The notes: generated by a model from the sequence alone, not told the origin. Positions 29,354 to 41,711 are shown, counted from the first letter of the stretch. The stretch: 64,000 nucleotides of DNA from Ctenosaura bakeri (GCA_948474755.1 CAOLHI010002121.1:186001-250000), one strand, 5' to 3'. Made by a program: numbers and translations.

Positions 29354-29645
29354 GACTACATATATGAATTACTGGTTCGTCCTGTCTTTCTCCTTTGCCA
29401 TTCGTGAAATCAATCAGAATCGCCGGCTCCTACCCAATATCACTTTAGGTTACAATGTCTATGAAAATTATTTCACTCCAAGACTGACTTCCGATGCCTT
29501 GGTGGGCTTGCTCTCTAATGGGCAAGCAAATGTCCCAAACTTTGCTTGTGGAAGACGGAATCACCTGCTGTCTGTGCTTGAAGGGGGCGACTTTGAAATC
29601 TCCCACCAGATTTCAACCATGCTGAGCAACTTCAAAATCCCACAG
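29354..29645 (+). pseudogene. V2R block B exon 2
   Basis: Acceptor TTTAG before 29,354, donor GTAGGAATGG after 29,645. 292 nt, phase 2 to phase 0. Encodes [19 protein letters not shown] and the V2R-typical [13 protein letters not shown] end. Part of the ligand-binding lobe. Undamaged. Confidence 0.9.
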
Positions 29646-29822
29646 GTAGGAATGGCAGGGGAGCTAACCGTAGTTGCTGGTGACTAATTGCACATTGTGG
29701 TCTTTTCGTAGGACAACTGGGGGCCTCAGAAACTGAGGCAGTGGACATTTTTAATAGTGAGCAGTCTTCCCCTTGTGTTTGCATACAGTTCTATTTTTGT
29801 CTTCCTGTCACTTCCATTCATA

Positions 29823-30330
29823 ACCATGTTTAAATATTTGAAAGGACATCATATCAAAGAGGGAACAGGCTTGTTTTCCACTGCTCCAGAGACTAGGACA
29901 AGGAGCAATGGATTCAAACTAGAGGAAAAGAGATTCTGCCTAAACATTAGGAAGAACTTCCTGATGGTCAGAGCTGTCTGGCAGAGGAATATGCTGCCTG
30001 TGAGTGTGGTGCAATCTCTTTCTCTGAAGGTTTTTAAACAGAGGACATTTCCTCACTAGACAGTTATAGTGCTATGATTCCACTTTCAACATCTGATAGA
30101 ATCCTGGGGTTTGCAGTTTCGGGAGGGGCCGGCCCCTCCCGAAACTGCAAACCCCAGGATTCCATAGGATGTTGAAAGTGGAATCATAGTGCTTTAACAA
30201 TCTAGTGTGGAAATAGATAGTGACTGGATGGTCATCTGTTGGGAATACTTTGATGTGGGTTCTTGCACAGTAGGGAGTTTGACTGGATGGTCCCTGTGGT
30301 CTCTTCTGACACTGTGATTCTATGATTCAA
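29823..30330 (+). mobile_element. CR1 LINE, 3' end, split by a MITE
   Basis: CR1 reading (FKYLKGHHIKEGTGLFSTAP) up to TTTTTAAACAGAGG at 30,043, then a palindromic MITE, then CR1 resumes (ACTGGATGGTCATCTGTTGG) and ends GATTCTATGATTC. Confidence 0.85.
30045..30220. mobile_element. Palindromic MITE inside CR1
   Basis: Arms meet at GGAGGGGCCGGCCCCTCCCG with no spacer. It interrupts the CR1 between CAGAGG and CTGGATGG, giving a clear insertion point. No certain target duplication is seen. Confidence 0.9.
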
Positions 30331-30518
30331 ATACCTGTGGCAGAGTTTTAAAATTATCACAAGTCCACTGTCTTTTTTAAAAATTGTGCTATTCATTCTT
30401 GAGTCCATAATATGAACAATAACCTCTACTTTATTTACTCAGGATGTTTGAGCTCTCAAATGAAATGTATCTATAGCCACCCATAAATGCTCTTTCGACA
30501 ATGTCTATCTGTTCGTTT

Positions 30519-30519
<1 letters not shown>

Positions 30520-30561
<42 letters not shown>
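30520..30561. repeat. (ATCT)n microsatellite
   Basis: About ten ATCT units. The orthologous run in block C (56,042-56,124) is twice as long. Confidence 0.9.
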
Positions 30562-31155
30562 CTCATCCATCCATCTACCTGATAACCCTCTCAGCAGTGT
30601 TTTAACAGTGGATTTCTGCACTGACAAGGGGGCTGAGCTAGATGACCCTGAGAGTTATTTCTAATTTTACAGTTCTCTACAGTTGCCTCCTGTGAGGCAA
30701 TCTACAGAGAGGAGGAAGTGAGGGATCTAAGATGGGGAAGATGGCAGAATAATGTTTCCTTCTCTTTGGAAAAGTTAACTTCAACCAGCTGGAACAAAAC
30801 CCATGATGATCAGTATTCATCAGGACTGGTCAGGTACAGTAGCCAGCAGGAAGGGCAGCCGGGATGAGAATGGCTGGAGCCAATCAGTTAGGGTTTGGAC
30901 CCCCATCCAGCTTCTTACTTTGCCGTATTGTGGAGTAGAGTCCTCTGCATTTTAATATTGAAATAAACTAAAGAACAGCTTCTCATGATAGTGCAGTGTA
31001 GGCTTCCACAGTATTGTACCTGATTTTGTCTGCAACCCCCAACACTAGATACAATTATAGGGAAAAGCAGAAGGACACCGACTGGGCATTCTCTCTCTCC
31101 CTCCCTCCCTATTTCTTTCTCTCCCCCTGTACACACACACATATGCATAGACACA

Positions 31156-31182
31156 TGTGTGTGTGTGTGTGTGTGTGTGTGT
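31156..31182. repeat. (GT)n microsatellite
   Basis: About 13 GT units, with CA-rich sequence on both sides. Confidence 0.9.
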
Positions 31183-31321
31183 TTGTATACACACAAATAT
31201 ACACATACAAACCCAGAGGATGTAGAGGTTGGAAAGTGAAGAAAAGTGGTAGGAAAAAAATGAATATGCTGTAGGAGAGTTTGATGAATCCCATTATAGA
31301 CAAACAAATGGGTCGGCTCAA

Positions 31322-32342
31322 ATGTTACCCTGTTCTCTGGGGGTCCTGGGAGGGGTGCCCAAATAACCAAGCAAAAACACAAAGTTGGGGAAATTATCTG
31401 GAGCACTCACTAAAGCTAGTGAGAGGCAGGGTAACTTAGCAGGGATCTTGCAACCCAGTGTCTATGGGGTCAGGTCAGAAGAGCCGTCAGACAGTTTTAA
31501 AATAGCAAATGATATCTTTATTAAAGGACAAACAAACATTAAAGACACCACAAACGCACAGCTAACTTAGAAGTTAGGAATAAGAGTTTTTGGGGGAAAT
31601 GTGTGATACGACACCTTTTCTCGTAGTCCTGAAGAAACGGGAAGAAGCTCAGTAGAGGCCAAGGGGCGCTTGTCAGGCCAAGATGACAGCAAGACAGGAG
31701 TGATCCGAATGGGACAAGAGGTCCGGACGGGGTGAGCAAGCGATCCGAGGTGCGCTTGGAATTGGGAAGTTTTTATAGGGTGGATTGTGCCTACAGGCCA
31801 TGCCATACTTGGTGAGAACAATGCGAGTTTGGAGTGGGACAAAGCATTGGGAAAGGTCAAGTTTAACATGATTGGCTTAGCGCAGGTTTGACAATAGTGT
31901 AGCCAGTATGCAAATAGCTTGGCATTGTAAGGGCATTGGCTTGAGGCCGAATGTCTTTGTGTAGAGTCGCGCTTAAGCAATGGGTGTCTGCAGGAGAGGT
32001 CCCTGAAGCAACGGAGTGGCATTAATCTGCCTGCCTAAGTGGGAGTTGGAATGCCCAGCACTTCCCGGCAGTGCCTGTGTACGTGCTTGTCTGGTGGCCT
32101 CGCAAACACGTGGAGTGGGGTGGAAGGTCAAAGGAAGGCCAAATGATTTTGATATCAAAAAGAGATATCTAGTGCTATCACTGGGTGGGCCTGAACCATA
32201 GTAACACAAACCTGAAGTCTCATTAGAAGTCAAAAGAAATACAGTAAAGCAATTGTACTTTGGACGCATTAGGAGATGAAACACATGTGGTGCTTTACGC
32301 ATAAAAGAACAACAAAACAGTTCCTTGCCCTCAGGATTACAA
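31322..32342 (-). mobile_element. LTR-like repeat (candidate solo LTR)
   Basis: On the minus strand a TATAAAAAC box (about 31,772-31,780) is followed by AATAAA (31,516-31,521). Ends that read TGTAATCC and GGGTAACA are possible termini. No target duplication was found, so the boundaries are tentative. Block C lacks this segment. Confidence 0.4.
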
Positions 32343-32399
32343 TATAATCAAGATATAATAGGAAAGCAAAAGGGGATGGCACTGTGAGATGGGATTAAG

Positions 32400-32650
32400 A
32401 CCAGCAGAAAGGGCCCCTTCTTCTCACTCACCCTCACTCGTGCCAGGGCAGTGGCAGCTGGGATGAAGGGAGGGCCTTTCTTCTCTCCCTCTGAGGCCAG
32501 GGCGATGGAGCTTTGGATGAAGGAAGGGCCTTTCGTCTGCTTCTTGGCCAAGACACAACAGAGCCATGGCTGCCTCTTCTTCTCTTCCTTCGGGCCAGGG
32601 CAGTGGCAGTTGGGATGGAGGGAGGTACTGCACTTTCATATCTGGACAGT
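32400..32650. repeat. GC-rich minisatellite
   Basis: Repeats of GGCCAGGGCAGTGGCAG, GGGATGAAGGGAGGGCCTTT and CTTCTCTCC in variable order, 70-90 bp units. Frames crossing it are not proteins. Related to 11,440-11,710. Confidence 0.6.
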
Positions 32651-33438
32651 GTTTAGAAAGTGCCAGAGCACAGTGGTAGCATCTAATGGGCATCAGAAGT
32701 GCCTGATGTGTATCAAAGCACTCCTACTGGTGCTCAGACATGCATCGTCATAATTCACTAACAGAGTTTCATTGCATTTCTGCAAATCAGCTACAGGTAT
32801 GTAAAGTAACACAGAAATGACTGTGATATAGAATCCTGGTGCACACTGGGAAAAAATTGCAGTGCTTGGTAAAGCAGAAGGGAGCAGAAAAAGTGGGAGA
32901 TCCGATTACTTGTGGATAGATTCAGTCAAGGAAGCCACAGGTGCTCTGAATTTTTCAAGATCTGGAATGGAGAAGTAGTGAGTCTCCTGAAGATCTCTCA
33001 TTCCTAGGGTCAGCATAAGTGAAAGGTAACTCAGCAGGACATAATGAGACATAGTGAGGAAGACTGAGAGAGACAGAGAAAGTCTCCAGATGACTTTAAG
33101 ACTGGCATCCTTCAAAGCCTGATCTGAATGCATTTTTTGAAAGTCATCAAATGTACTTTTAGTGATATGCTGGTGCTTGTTACAAATTAATTTTGAGTTA
33201 TAAAAAGTGGCTCACAGAACAATGCAGAGCAGACTGGATTTCCTTGTGGCGTTTGCCAGATCAGCTGTCTCGAGTGGAAGTCCAAAAGGAAGAAATCTAG
33301 GACTGTCGTTGGATCTGGGGGACATCATTGCCACATCTCCATCCCTTCCACTGCTAATACTGTGGCAGAGATGTGAACAGTCTTTAAAACGACTCTTTCC
33401 TTCCGTGTGGAATGTGATGGGTTTTGAAGTGTACACAG

Positions 33439-33476
<38 letters not shown>

Positions 33477-33490
33477 AAGAGAGGGGGAGG
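33439..33490. repeat. (GT)n-(GA)n compound microsatellite
   Basis: GT run at about 33,440-33,458 followed by a GA run to about 33,482. Confidence 0.9.
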
Positions 33491-33689
33491 GAGGGAAGAA
33501 GAGAGATGTTACTGGTTCTAAGGGGTGAACAGCAGGAAGCTGTTTAATTAGACTATTTTGTAGGTAGGTTTTTTGGTACAATGGTCCTCTCCCTTTTGCA
33601 GGGAAGTGCAGGGCTCTTAAAAACAAAACAAAACAAAACACTTTAACCTTCCTTGGTACCTTACAGCTTGGCTTGTTTGGTACGTTCCA

Positions 33690-34060
33690 TCCAGGAATTT
33701 GAGATCTGCAGACAAAGGAATGTTGTCCGTTCCACCAATGCGCACAGCTTTGTCAAGGCTGCGAGCCTTTCAAGATCTGGCTCTGCGTTTGTGGAACAGC
33801 CTTCCTTTGGACCTCCAGCTGGAGGAGGGTCTCACCTGTTTTCATAAATGTTTGAAGACCTTCCTCTTTGACTCTCCATCTTAAGTAACTGAGATGTGCT
33901 TAAGGTGCTGAGATGGGTAGCAACGGGTGGAGTGTGGGGGATTTCATGCCATGTATTGTTGTGGTTTTCCGTTTTAATGTCTGTTTCCCTGATTGTATAT
34001 GTCATTGTTCCATCCTTTGGTGTAAAGGATATTATAAATAAACATTGTTGTTGTTGTAAA
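33690..34060 (+). mobile_element. L2-clade LINE, 3' end
   Basis: Encodes AFQDLALRLWNSLPLDLQLE and CLKTFLF, the conserved ORF2 C-terminus of L2-clade LINEs. It ends with ATTATAAATAAACATTGTTG and a GTT repeat tail. Confidence 0.7.
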
Positions 34061-34129
34061 AAACAAAAACCCCCAAAAACCCAAAAGGCAAATAACTCCC
34101 TTCCACCCAAGTGAGCAAGGAAGAGAACG

Positions 34130-34540
34130 CATGTGCATGCCTTCCTTCCATGCGCGCCCTCTCCCAATCCCTCCTGAATCTTCCCGGTCCTGTTCCCCTG
34201 CTTTTTGCCTAGGTGTGCATGACCTCTTTGGGAACCCTTTCCGTATGACAGCCCTTCAGGTGGGGGAGCCCTGGGCATGGAGAAGGAAGCTGCATGGGCT
34301 TTCCATCCCACATGCTGTCTGTCCCATTCCCTCCATTCCTCTTCCCTTTTGGCCAGGCATGGAGAAAAAGGTCAGGTGCCTGCATTCCATCCCTGCCCTG
34401 CTCCCTCCCATTTCCTTGCCCTTTGCTCTGGCACTGAGAAGGAAGGGATGCCCGTGCATTCCCAGCCTGTGCTCACCCCTCCCATACACTTCTTGTTTGC
34501 CTGAGTGTGCAGAGGGAATGCCCATACACATGTTGTGAAT
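34130..34540. repeat. Minisatellite, about 85-bp units
   Basis: Degenerate units with CATTCCCTCC-type, CCCTTTTGGCCAGGCATGGA and AGGAAGGGATGCCCGTGCAT blocks. Open frames on both strands here are by-products. Confidence 0.5.
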
Positions 34541-34996
34541 AATCACAGTGCAATTCCAGTGTAGCACCTCGGCCTTTTATTCCCCCCCCCATTTTTTTAT
34601 TAAGTAAAAAACCAAAGAAAAACACACACTAAAAAGTAACATAAGCAATGAAGTAGCAATACACTGCCAAAAAAGAAAACAAGATTGCAAATATTAAACT
34701 AAACTACACGTACGTGATCTAAGCACTTGGTATAATCTTCTAGTACTACCAAGAGGTCCAAACATGGCTGATTTTCAAGGTTTGAGAGGAGTTTTTGGTG
34801 GGGTTTGCTGGACAATAAGGAGACATGAACCTCCACATTTTTGGGGTGACTTTGGTGAGTGTTCTTGTTTCGCAGTATTTCTTCACCTAACTTTTTAAAA
34901 TGGAAACTTGAGGGCTTTGGGGGGTCTCTGGAGGGTCTTCAGGCCCACAAAATGAGGGTTGAGAGGTTGCACTCCTCCTTTTGGGATCTTGTAGGT

Positions 34997-36600
34997 TACA
35001 GAATGATAGAGTTGGAAGCAGCCTGATGGGCCATCAAGTCCAACTCCCTGCTCTATGCAGAATCTCCAGCTAGAGCATTCCCAGCAGGTAGCGGTCTAGC
35101 CTCTTTTTTATTTTTTTTTATTTTTTTTAGATTTAATATTTGTCTATACATTTAATATTGATCTATCTATTAATAATATTTAATAAACTCTTAACACTGC
35201 CTATATTCATCATCCTTATCCTCCAAAACTATAAAAATAATTAACCAAATGTATTTAAGATATAATACATATTATCTTTATCATAACTTTATCATAACTG
35301 CTAAATCCTCATACAATAAAATTGTCCTTCCAATTATCTTTCCATAATTTACTCATTGGAGCCCAATCCTTTACTATCTTATTTCTATCCATCTTCTCAT
35401 TTAACATAGCGGTTAACAGGTCCATTTGAAACATTTCATACAACTTAATTAACCAATCATTTTTAGTAGGAATTTCTAAATTTTTCCATTTTGAGGCATA
35501 AAGAATTCTTGCTGCTGTTACCATATACAATAATATCCTCCCATATTCCTTTTGATATTGTACATTCACTACCGTAAACATATTTAATAAATATAACTCC
35601 GGATTGGATAACAAATTTGTTCCTAATATTTGATTAATTTGATCATGAATTACACTCCAATATTCTTTAGCCTTTTTACATTCCCACCATATGTGAAAAA
35701 ATGTCCCTAGTTTTTCGCCACATTTCCAGCACTTATTAGAATAGTTTTTAGATGTTTTAGCAATTAATTGGGGTGTAATATACCATCTGAATTGCATTTT
35801 GTAAAAATTCTCCTTCAAATATACACTTTTAGTAAATTTTATATTTCTAGTCCATAATTTTGTCCATTCAATGAAATCAATAGAGTATCCCAGGTCTCGC
35901 GACCACTTAATCATATAGTCCTTAATTACCTTATGCTCTAATTCTAATTTTAATAATATATGATAAATTTTCCCAATAATATGTTCCTTCCCAATTAAAT
36001 ATTGAATATCCAACTCTCTAACATTTGAATTTTTTTCCTGTACGGTCTAGCCTTTTTTTGAAGACATCCAGAGAAGGAGACCCCACTACATCTCTACATA
36101 ATTGGAGCCACTGTCAAACGGGTCTTAATGGCAAGAAGTTCCTTCCAATGTGCAATCCCGTAACTTAGAACCATTTGGCCTGGTCATACTCTCAGGGGCA
36201 GCAGAAGACAAACCTGTCTCCTTCTAGCCCTTCAGATATTTAAAGACGACAGTCAGGCCACCGCACCACCTTTACTTCACCAAGCTGAACATGCCCAGCT
36301 CCTTTAACCTTTCCTTATGTATTTTGTTTTCCATGTTGCTCATCATCCTTCTTGCCCTTCTCTGAACCTGCTCCAACTTGTCTATATCCTTTTTAAAACA
36401 AGGCACACAGAACTGAACACAGTCCTCCAGATGAGGCCTGACCAGCATAGAATATAGCAGGACTGTTTCTTCCCATGACTTTGGAACTTGTAATTAATGC
36501 AGGCTAAAATAGGATTTGCCTTATTTGCTACAGCATCACACTGCTGGGTCATGTTCAGCTTCCCAAGGTCCATTTCACATATCCTGCAGCTAAGCCAATT
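34997..36600 (-). mobile_element. CR1 LINE, older subfamily, split by L1
   Basis: The 3' end is at 34,997 (complement of the ATTCTAT/GGTTGGACT terminus). The body continues at 36,042-36,600, where the complement encodes the MTQQCDA and ANPILACIN region. The 3' end is also present at 56,888-56,945 in block C, so the CR1 predates B/C. Confidence 0.8.
35110..36042 (-). mobile_element. L1 LINE inserted in CR1
   Basis: Minus strand, 5'-truncated. It encodes 234 uninterrupted residues of the L1 ORF2 C-terminus, including CWKCGEKLGTFFHIWWEC. Its A-rich 3' end is at 35,110-35,130 (T-rich on plus). A target-site duplication of about 17 bp beginning CGGTCTAGCCT is at 35,092-35,109 and 36,043-36,059. 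The open frame suggests a young insertion. Block C lacks it. Confidence 0.9.
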
Positions 36601-36622
36601 ATCTCCCAGTCACATTTCCGAG

Positions 36623-37180
36623 GGGACCTTCCACACTACATCGTTGTAGCACTGTGATTCTGCTTTAACTTTCATGGCTCCATCATATATAATTGTGGGA
36701 TTTGGAGCTTAGGGAGAGACCACTATTGATTGATTGATTGATTTCTATTTTCTCCATTTCTCTTAAGTGAGACCCAAGACAGCAAAAACATGAATCAAAA
36801 CAGGGCACATCAATTAGCATTTAATAATAAAAATAATTTTTCTAAAACCTGTTAAATAAGCTAGCATACTAAAAACATCAGTACTTGAAAATAATATAAA
36901 ATTATTTAGAATAATGACAAGAATAATAAAAATGCAGCACAGGAACCCTATTAAAACCCTTTCCTCATCACCAATTAGTTACTAAATGTTCAATCAAATA
37001 AAAAGTAATTCCCACCGGTGGAAGGAGAGAAGGTAGGAAATCATTCTGGTCTCCTGTAGCAGAGAGTTCCACAGCTCTCCAACTGAAAATTTTTTAACTG
37101 CAAAACCAGGATTCCACAGGATGCTGTTGTCACAGTTATAGTGGAACCATACTGCTATAATTGTGTGAAAGGGCCCAGCA
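36623..37180. mobile_element. Old MITE relic with separated arms
   Basis: Left-arm-like TTCCACACTACATCGTTGTA at 36,630 and right-arm-like CAGGATTCCACAGGATGCTG at 37,109. They are separated by about 400 bp of other repeat-like sequence, including a (GATT)n run at 36,727. Right arm shared with 57,235-57,310 in block C. Confidence 0.45.
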
Positions 37181-37366
37181 TTATTGGAGATGAAGAAATT
37201 TCCACACTTTGGCTGACATTTTATTGCTTACTGTCAGCTAGAGTAGAAACATTCAATCAATTGTTGAATGGTGAGTCAACACAAAGGTAATTCCCATTGG
37301 TTCAATGAGTCTTCTCTAGACAGGTCTAACAAATATAAAACAGCCAGCTCTTCTTTTCCTTTGTAG

Positions 37367-38191
37367 GCCAGTTATGGCTTTGCTTCCCGTCTTCTCAATG
37401 ACAAAGCTCTGTTTCCTTTTTCCTACCGCCTGGTTCCTAAAAAAGAGCCCCAGTACCTGGGGATTGTCAGACTGCTCCTGCATTTCAGGTGGACCTGGAT
37501 CGGCCTCGTAGCACCCAAAAATGACAATGGAGAAAAGTTTGTGCAGACCATGACTCCTGTGCTCACCACAAATGGTATTTGTGTGGCCTTCTCACAAAGC
37601 ATTGAGGGAAAGACTGTGTTTTTTGCTCAAATGGTTTTAGACATAAACAATGTGCTCCGGTTCATGATACAGAGAAGAGTCACTGTACTGGTTTATTACG
37701 GGGACTCCTATTCCATGTATGACTTCCTGGCCCTGAAGAAACAGCTTGGGATGGATGTGGCACAACCCATCATTGGGAGTGTTTGGATCATAGCTATTTT
37801 GAAGGATATTACCTTGGCTTCCCTGGGTTCAGCAATGAATCACCTTCATGGGTCTTTCTCCTTCTCCATCCGGACCCAAACAGAGGAAAACTATAAACAT
37901 TTTGACACTTTTTTTACCTCCATCAAGGAATTTGGGACCAAAGCATTCCATTGCTCAAAGCAAAAGCATGTTTTATCTGCAAAAAGCCAAGAAAGATGCA
38001 GAGAAGGAGAGAAATTGGAGGCTCCAGCCCTGACCCTGCAGGAAAACGTCTTTTCTGGGGATGGATATAGTATTTTCAAGACTATCCAGTCCATGGCATA
38101 TGCAATGCACGCTGCATATTTTTCCACATTGAGGCGACTGGTCAAGGGGCAGAGGCATCGGTTAGAACACCAAAGGTTGCAGCCATGGCAG
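37367..38191 (+). pseudogene. V2R block B exon 3
   Basis: 825 nt, phase 0 to 0, acceptor TTTGTAG and donor GTATTGA. Encodes [20 protein letters not shown] and on through the main Venus-flytrap lobe ([31 protein letters not shown]). Fully open. Nearly identical to block C for its first about 500 bp, then clearly diverged for the last about 320 bp. Confidence 0.92.
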
Positions 38192-38379
38192 GTATTGATA
38201 TTTACTTATTTAGATCTCACCTTTTCTCAAAGTTGGGATTCATTGCATCTTACAAAAGAACAGGATCAACAAGCAAAAATCCACGTCGCAAATAAAATAA
38301 AATATATAAAATAATAAAAGTTGCCATTATAATAGTATTAAATGATCTATAGAATTAAAACCATGTAAAAGCAGAGAAG

Positions 38380-38575
38380 AGAGTGTACTGATTTGAGCAT
38401 TCGACAGTGATCCTGGAGACCAGGGGTTAATTCCCCACTTGGCCATGGAAACCCACTCGGCCATGGGTGCAATTCCCCACTCAGCGATGGGTGCATCACA
38501 TGCTCTCAGTCCCAGGAAACCTGTGATAGGTTTTCGGCCTTAGGGTTGCCATAAGTCAGAAATACAAGGAAGAGA
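38380..38575 (+). mobile_element. tRNA-derived SINE, decayed
   Basis: AGGGGTTAATTCCCCACTTG resembles the B box, followed by CTCTCAGTCCCAGGAAACCT and a tail GCCATAAGTCAGAAATACAA. An internal partial duplication of TCGGCCATGG is present. Orthologous start in block C near 58,475. Confidence 0.5.
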
Positions 38576-38989
38576 AGCAAGGCAGCGCCTTTTTCATGTC
38601 AAAACAAGAGTGGGCAACGGTGGAAAGCTAACAGGCTGCATTAACCCCCTGGGATAGCTGAAAGGGCTGCACCCCCCAAAGACCCTGCTTCCAGGAAAAG
38701 ATAATACTTTCTTGCTCCCAAACTCCCTCTGGGGTGATGGGGGAATTTTCACAATATTTTTGGACATTCTTGGGCTTTCAGACCCAGGAAAAGCTTTTTT
38801 TAAAAAAACAACAGGAGGTGAGAAGAAGTCAGGGTATGTGTATAAAAGCATAGTGGATATACCCTGCATACCACCTCGAGGACATTTTGTGGAAAAAGGA
38901 TTTTTCCCCATAGAATATCTGCTTTTTTTCTCCCATGCAGTCCAGGGGCTCTCCAAACATGGTGGATGAGATTTCCAGACTCCCGAAGG

Positions 38990-39260
38990 GTCACTTTTCC
39001 CAGCTCTGATGTATAACCATCACTTCCCAGAATCCTGCTAGAATAAAAAGGTCTTGCCATCCTACCAAAGAAAGGGCAGCCTCCCTGGGAAAAGAGTTCC
39101 AGAATATGGGAGCAACCACCAAGAAGGCACTGTTCTGCCTTCCCACTAATGGGATTGGTGGGATCAAGAGACGCAGCTTCTCTGAAGATCGTAGAAGTCC
39201 AGTAGAGTCCTGTGGGAAGAGAGGGTCCTCCATATGACCCACAGGCAGGCTGTCTCCCCC
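38990..39260 (-). mobile_element. L2-clade LINE fragment
   Basis: The complement matches the LINE body seen at 9,105-9,520 in character (GGCACTGTTCTGCCTTCCCA; AAAGAGTTCCAGAATATGGG is the complement of the WNSFP region). Orthologous to 58,860-59,150 in block C. Confidence 0.5.
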
Positions 39261-39814
39261 AGGAGTGGGCAACTCCCTTACCCTGGTTCCCCTGGAAGTG
39301 GCATTTCTCTTCAGTTCTCCTTCTTTTCCTCTGCAGTCTTTCACAAAACACAAAGGGAGGCTATTTTGAGGGGGATGGACTGTGGAAGAAAACATGCATT
39401 TGGGGGTTGTACAAGATTCTGGGTGCTTGAAGGGATGGGTTTTTTGTTTTTTGTTTTTTTTGCAAATTTCCATGTGTTTGGGGATTTTCTATGTGGTTTC
39501 AGGGGGTAAAAATGGTCTGAAAAATCTCACTGAATAACTTCTATTCAAAGGAGCTTTGGGAGTTTTGGGGGACTGGTTGGGGGCTTCAGGAGCCCACTAG
39601 TAGTGTCTAGAGCAGACCTTTCCAAACGGTGTGCCACCTGAAATGTGTAGGGATATCGCCTACAATCTTGGAAATGTATGTTCTTATTTATAAATTGTAT
39701 ATTTTTAAAAATATAGGAAGGGTTTTCATGAGATGTGTTATGTCCCCGTACATTTCATTATTATCATGAAATGAAATAATGCAATAATATAATATAATGC
39801 AATAAATAATAATA

Positions 39815-39995
39815 ATCATAGAATCATAGAAAGATAGAGTTGGAAGAGACCCCAGGGGCCATCCAGTCCAACCTCCTGCCATGCAGGAACACCCTCAAAG
39901 CACTCCCAACAGATGGCCATCTAGCCTCTGCTTAAAAACCTCCAAAGAAGGAGCCTCCATTACACTCCGAGGCAGCATATTCCACTGCCAGACAG

Positions 39996-40061
<66 letters not shown>

Positions 40062-40062
40062 G
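39815..40062 (-). mobile_element. CR1 LINE 3' end with (AAT)n
   Basis: Complement of the CR1 terminus: ATCATAGAATCATAGAAAGA, then CCATCCAGTCCAACCTCCTG, to about 40,002. An AAT run follows to 40,060. Confidence 0.8.
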
Positions 40063-40100
40063 GTTAGCTTAACCTCTGGTTTCTTAGAAAAACTGAATTA

Positions 40101-40487
40101 CAGTCATCTCTCCACATTCACTAGGGTTAGAGGCACAGGACCCCTGTGAAAGTGGAAAAACTGTGGATAACTCTAGGCCCTCCAAAACCATATTTAACAC
40201 ACAAAAAAAGTGTGATCACCATATTCAACCCACTATGGATTCCTCTGAGGCATCAGGGTTCCTTCACAGGGCAGAAGTGGGTGGGTGGTGGGGCTTACTA
40301 CCCCACCTGCTGCTGCCCCACTCCATGTTTAATAGGGACTTAAAAGCCTCATTTGCAGTTTCTCAGTCTCACAAGGCTTGCAGTCCCTATTAAAAATGGC
40401 GTAGGGAGGCAGCAGAGGTGACAGCAAGTAATCCGTGAATAATCAAATCTGCAGAAGTGAAACCCACAAATGTGGAGGGCTGACTAT
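40101..40487 (+). mobile_element. Tigger-like short DNA transposon
   Basis: Left end CAGTCATCTCTCCACATTCA preceded by TA. The right end is the complement of a TAGTCAGCCCTCCACATTTG type terminus, followed by TA. No transposase. Same family, other orientation, as 54,359-54,737. Confidence 0.65.
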
Positions 40488-40968
40488 ACTATGTTGCAAA
40501 ATGATACATGCCTAAAAAGTGTGACACCAACATGAAAAGTTTGGAAGCTCCGATCTAGAGGCTACGCATGGCTTTCCAGTCACAATTTTCTGCATCTTCT
40601 CTATTTTCTGAAACTGAAAGATGTAATCAGTCCCACGTAGATCTACTGAACAAGCAACTGTTTCAGTTTCCTCAATCCCACTTTTATGGGGGTACTTGTG
40701 GTATGGTATTTTTTCATTTTTTTATGAATTGGGGATTTTCTTAGTGGTTTGGGGGTAAAAATTGAGGAGTTTGGTGGATCTGGGGGCTGGTCGTGTGCAT
40801 CAGAAGCCCCATTAGTAGGGCCAGAGATCACACTTGGCCTTTAACCCACCATTTTCTGCCTCTTCTCTATTCTCTGTGACTGAAAGGTGTAGTCAGTCCC
40901 ACATAGATCCTCTGAACAAGCAACTGTTTTCATTTCCTCAACCCCACTCTTCTCTCCTGTCCTCTTAG

Positions 40969-41199
40969 CTTCACACTTTCCTGAGAAACATCCAGTTTTA
41001 CAACACTTCTGTGGATGGGATTTATGTGGATGAGAACGGGGACTTGGCCGCTGACTATGACATTGTGAACTGGGTGCTGTTTCCTAATGGCTCCTTTGGG
41101 AGAAGGAAAGTTGGGAGCATAGAGAGAAGGACCTCTTCCTCACACATAAAGTTCAGCATTGACCAGAAGGCCATTGTGTGGCCCAGCTGGTTTAACCAG
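40969..41199 (+). pseudogene. V2R block B exon 4
   Basis: 231 nt, phase 0 to 0, acceptor CTCTTAG, donor GTGAGTA. Encodes [20 protein letters not shown] and [18 protein letters not shown]. End of the Venus-flytrap domain. Open. Confidence 0.9.
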
Positions 41200-41584
41200 G
41201 TGAGTAAAGTGTGGAGCCACTGTGATGCTGTGTTAGCATGTTGGACTAGGGACTCTGGGAGGGCTTATCCCTGCTCATCCATGGAAACCCACGGGGTGAA
41301 CTTGTAGGAGTCACATGCTGTTGGTTTAAGAGAAAGAAGTGACAAACCTTCTCTGAAGGTCTTGCTAGGGGCCATATGTGATGGACTCACCATAAGCCAG
41401 ATTCAACTTGAAGTCACCTAGCAAGCAAGGTCCTTGCACATGAGCTGAGACTAACCAGCAGGACTTCTGCCTCTCTTTTCTTGATGCACATGGCAGATGG
41501 ATCATAGCAGAGCAGAAACATTTATCCATAAGTAAATATATAAATAAATGATGTTGTCTTGCTTGACTTTCTATCTTTGTACAG

Positions 41585-41711
41585 ACAGTGCCCCGCTCAC
41601 AGTGTACTAAGAGTTGCATCCCAGGATACTCCATGGTGACTGAAGAAGGGAAGCCTATGTGTTGCTTTGCTTGTACTCCCTGTGCAAAAGGGACCATCTC
41701 TTCTCAGATGG
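41585..41711 (+). pseudogene. V2R block B exon 5
   Basis: 127 nt, phase 0 to 1, acceptor TTTGTACAG, donor GTAGGTG. Encodes TVPRSQCTKSCIPGYSMVTE and CCFACTPCAKG of the cysteine-rich linker. Open. Confidence 0.9.

Noticed and set aside
30915..31406. 163-codon frame on the minus strand
   Set aside because: Crosses a (GT)n run and has no recognisable domain; block C has no counterpart.
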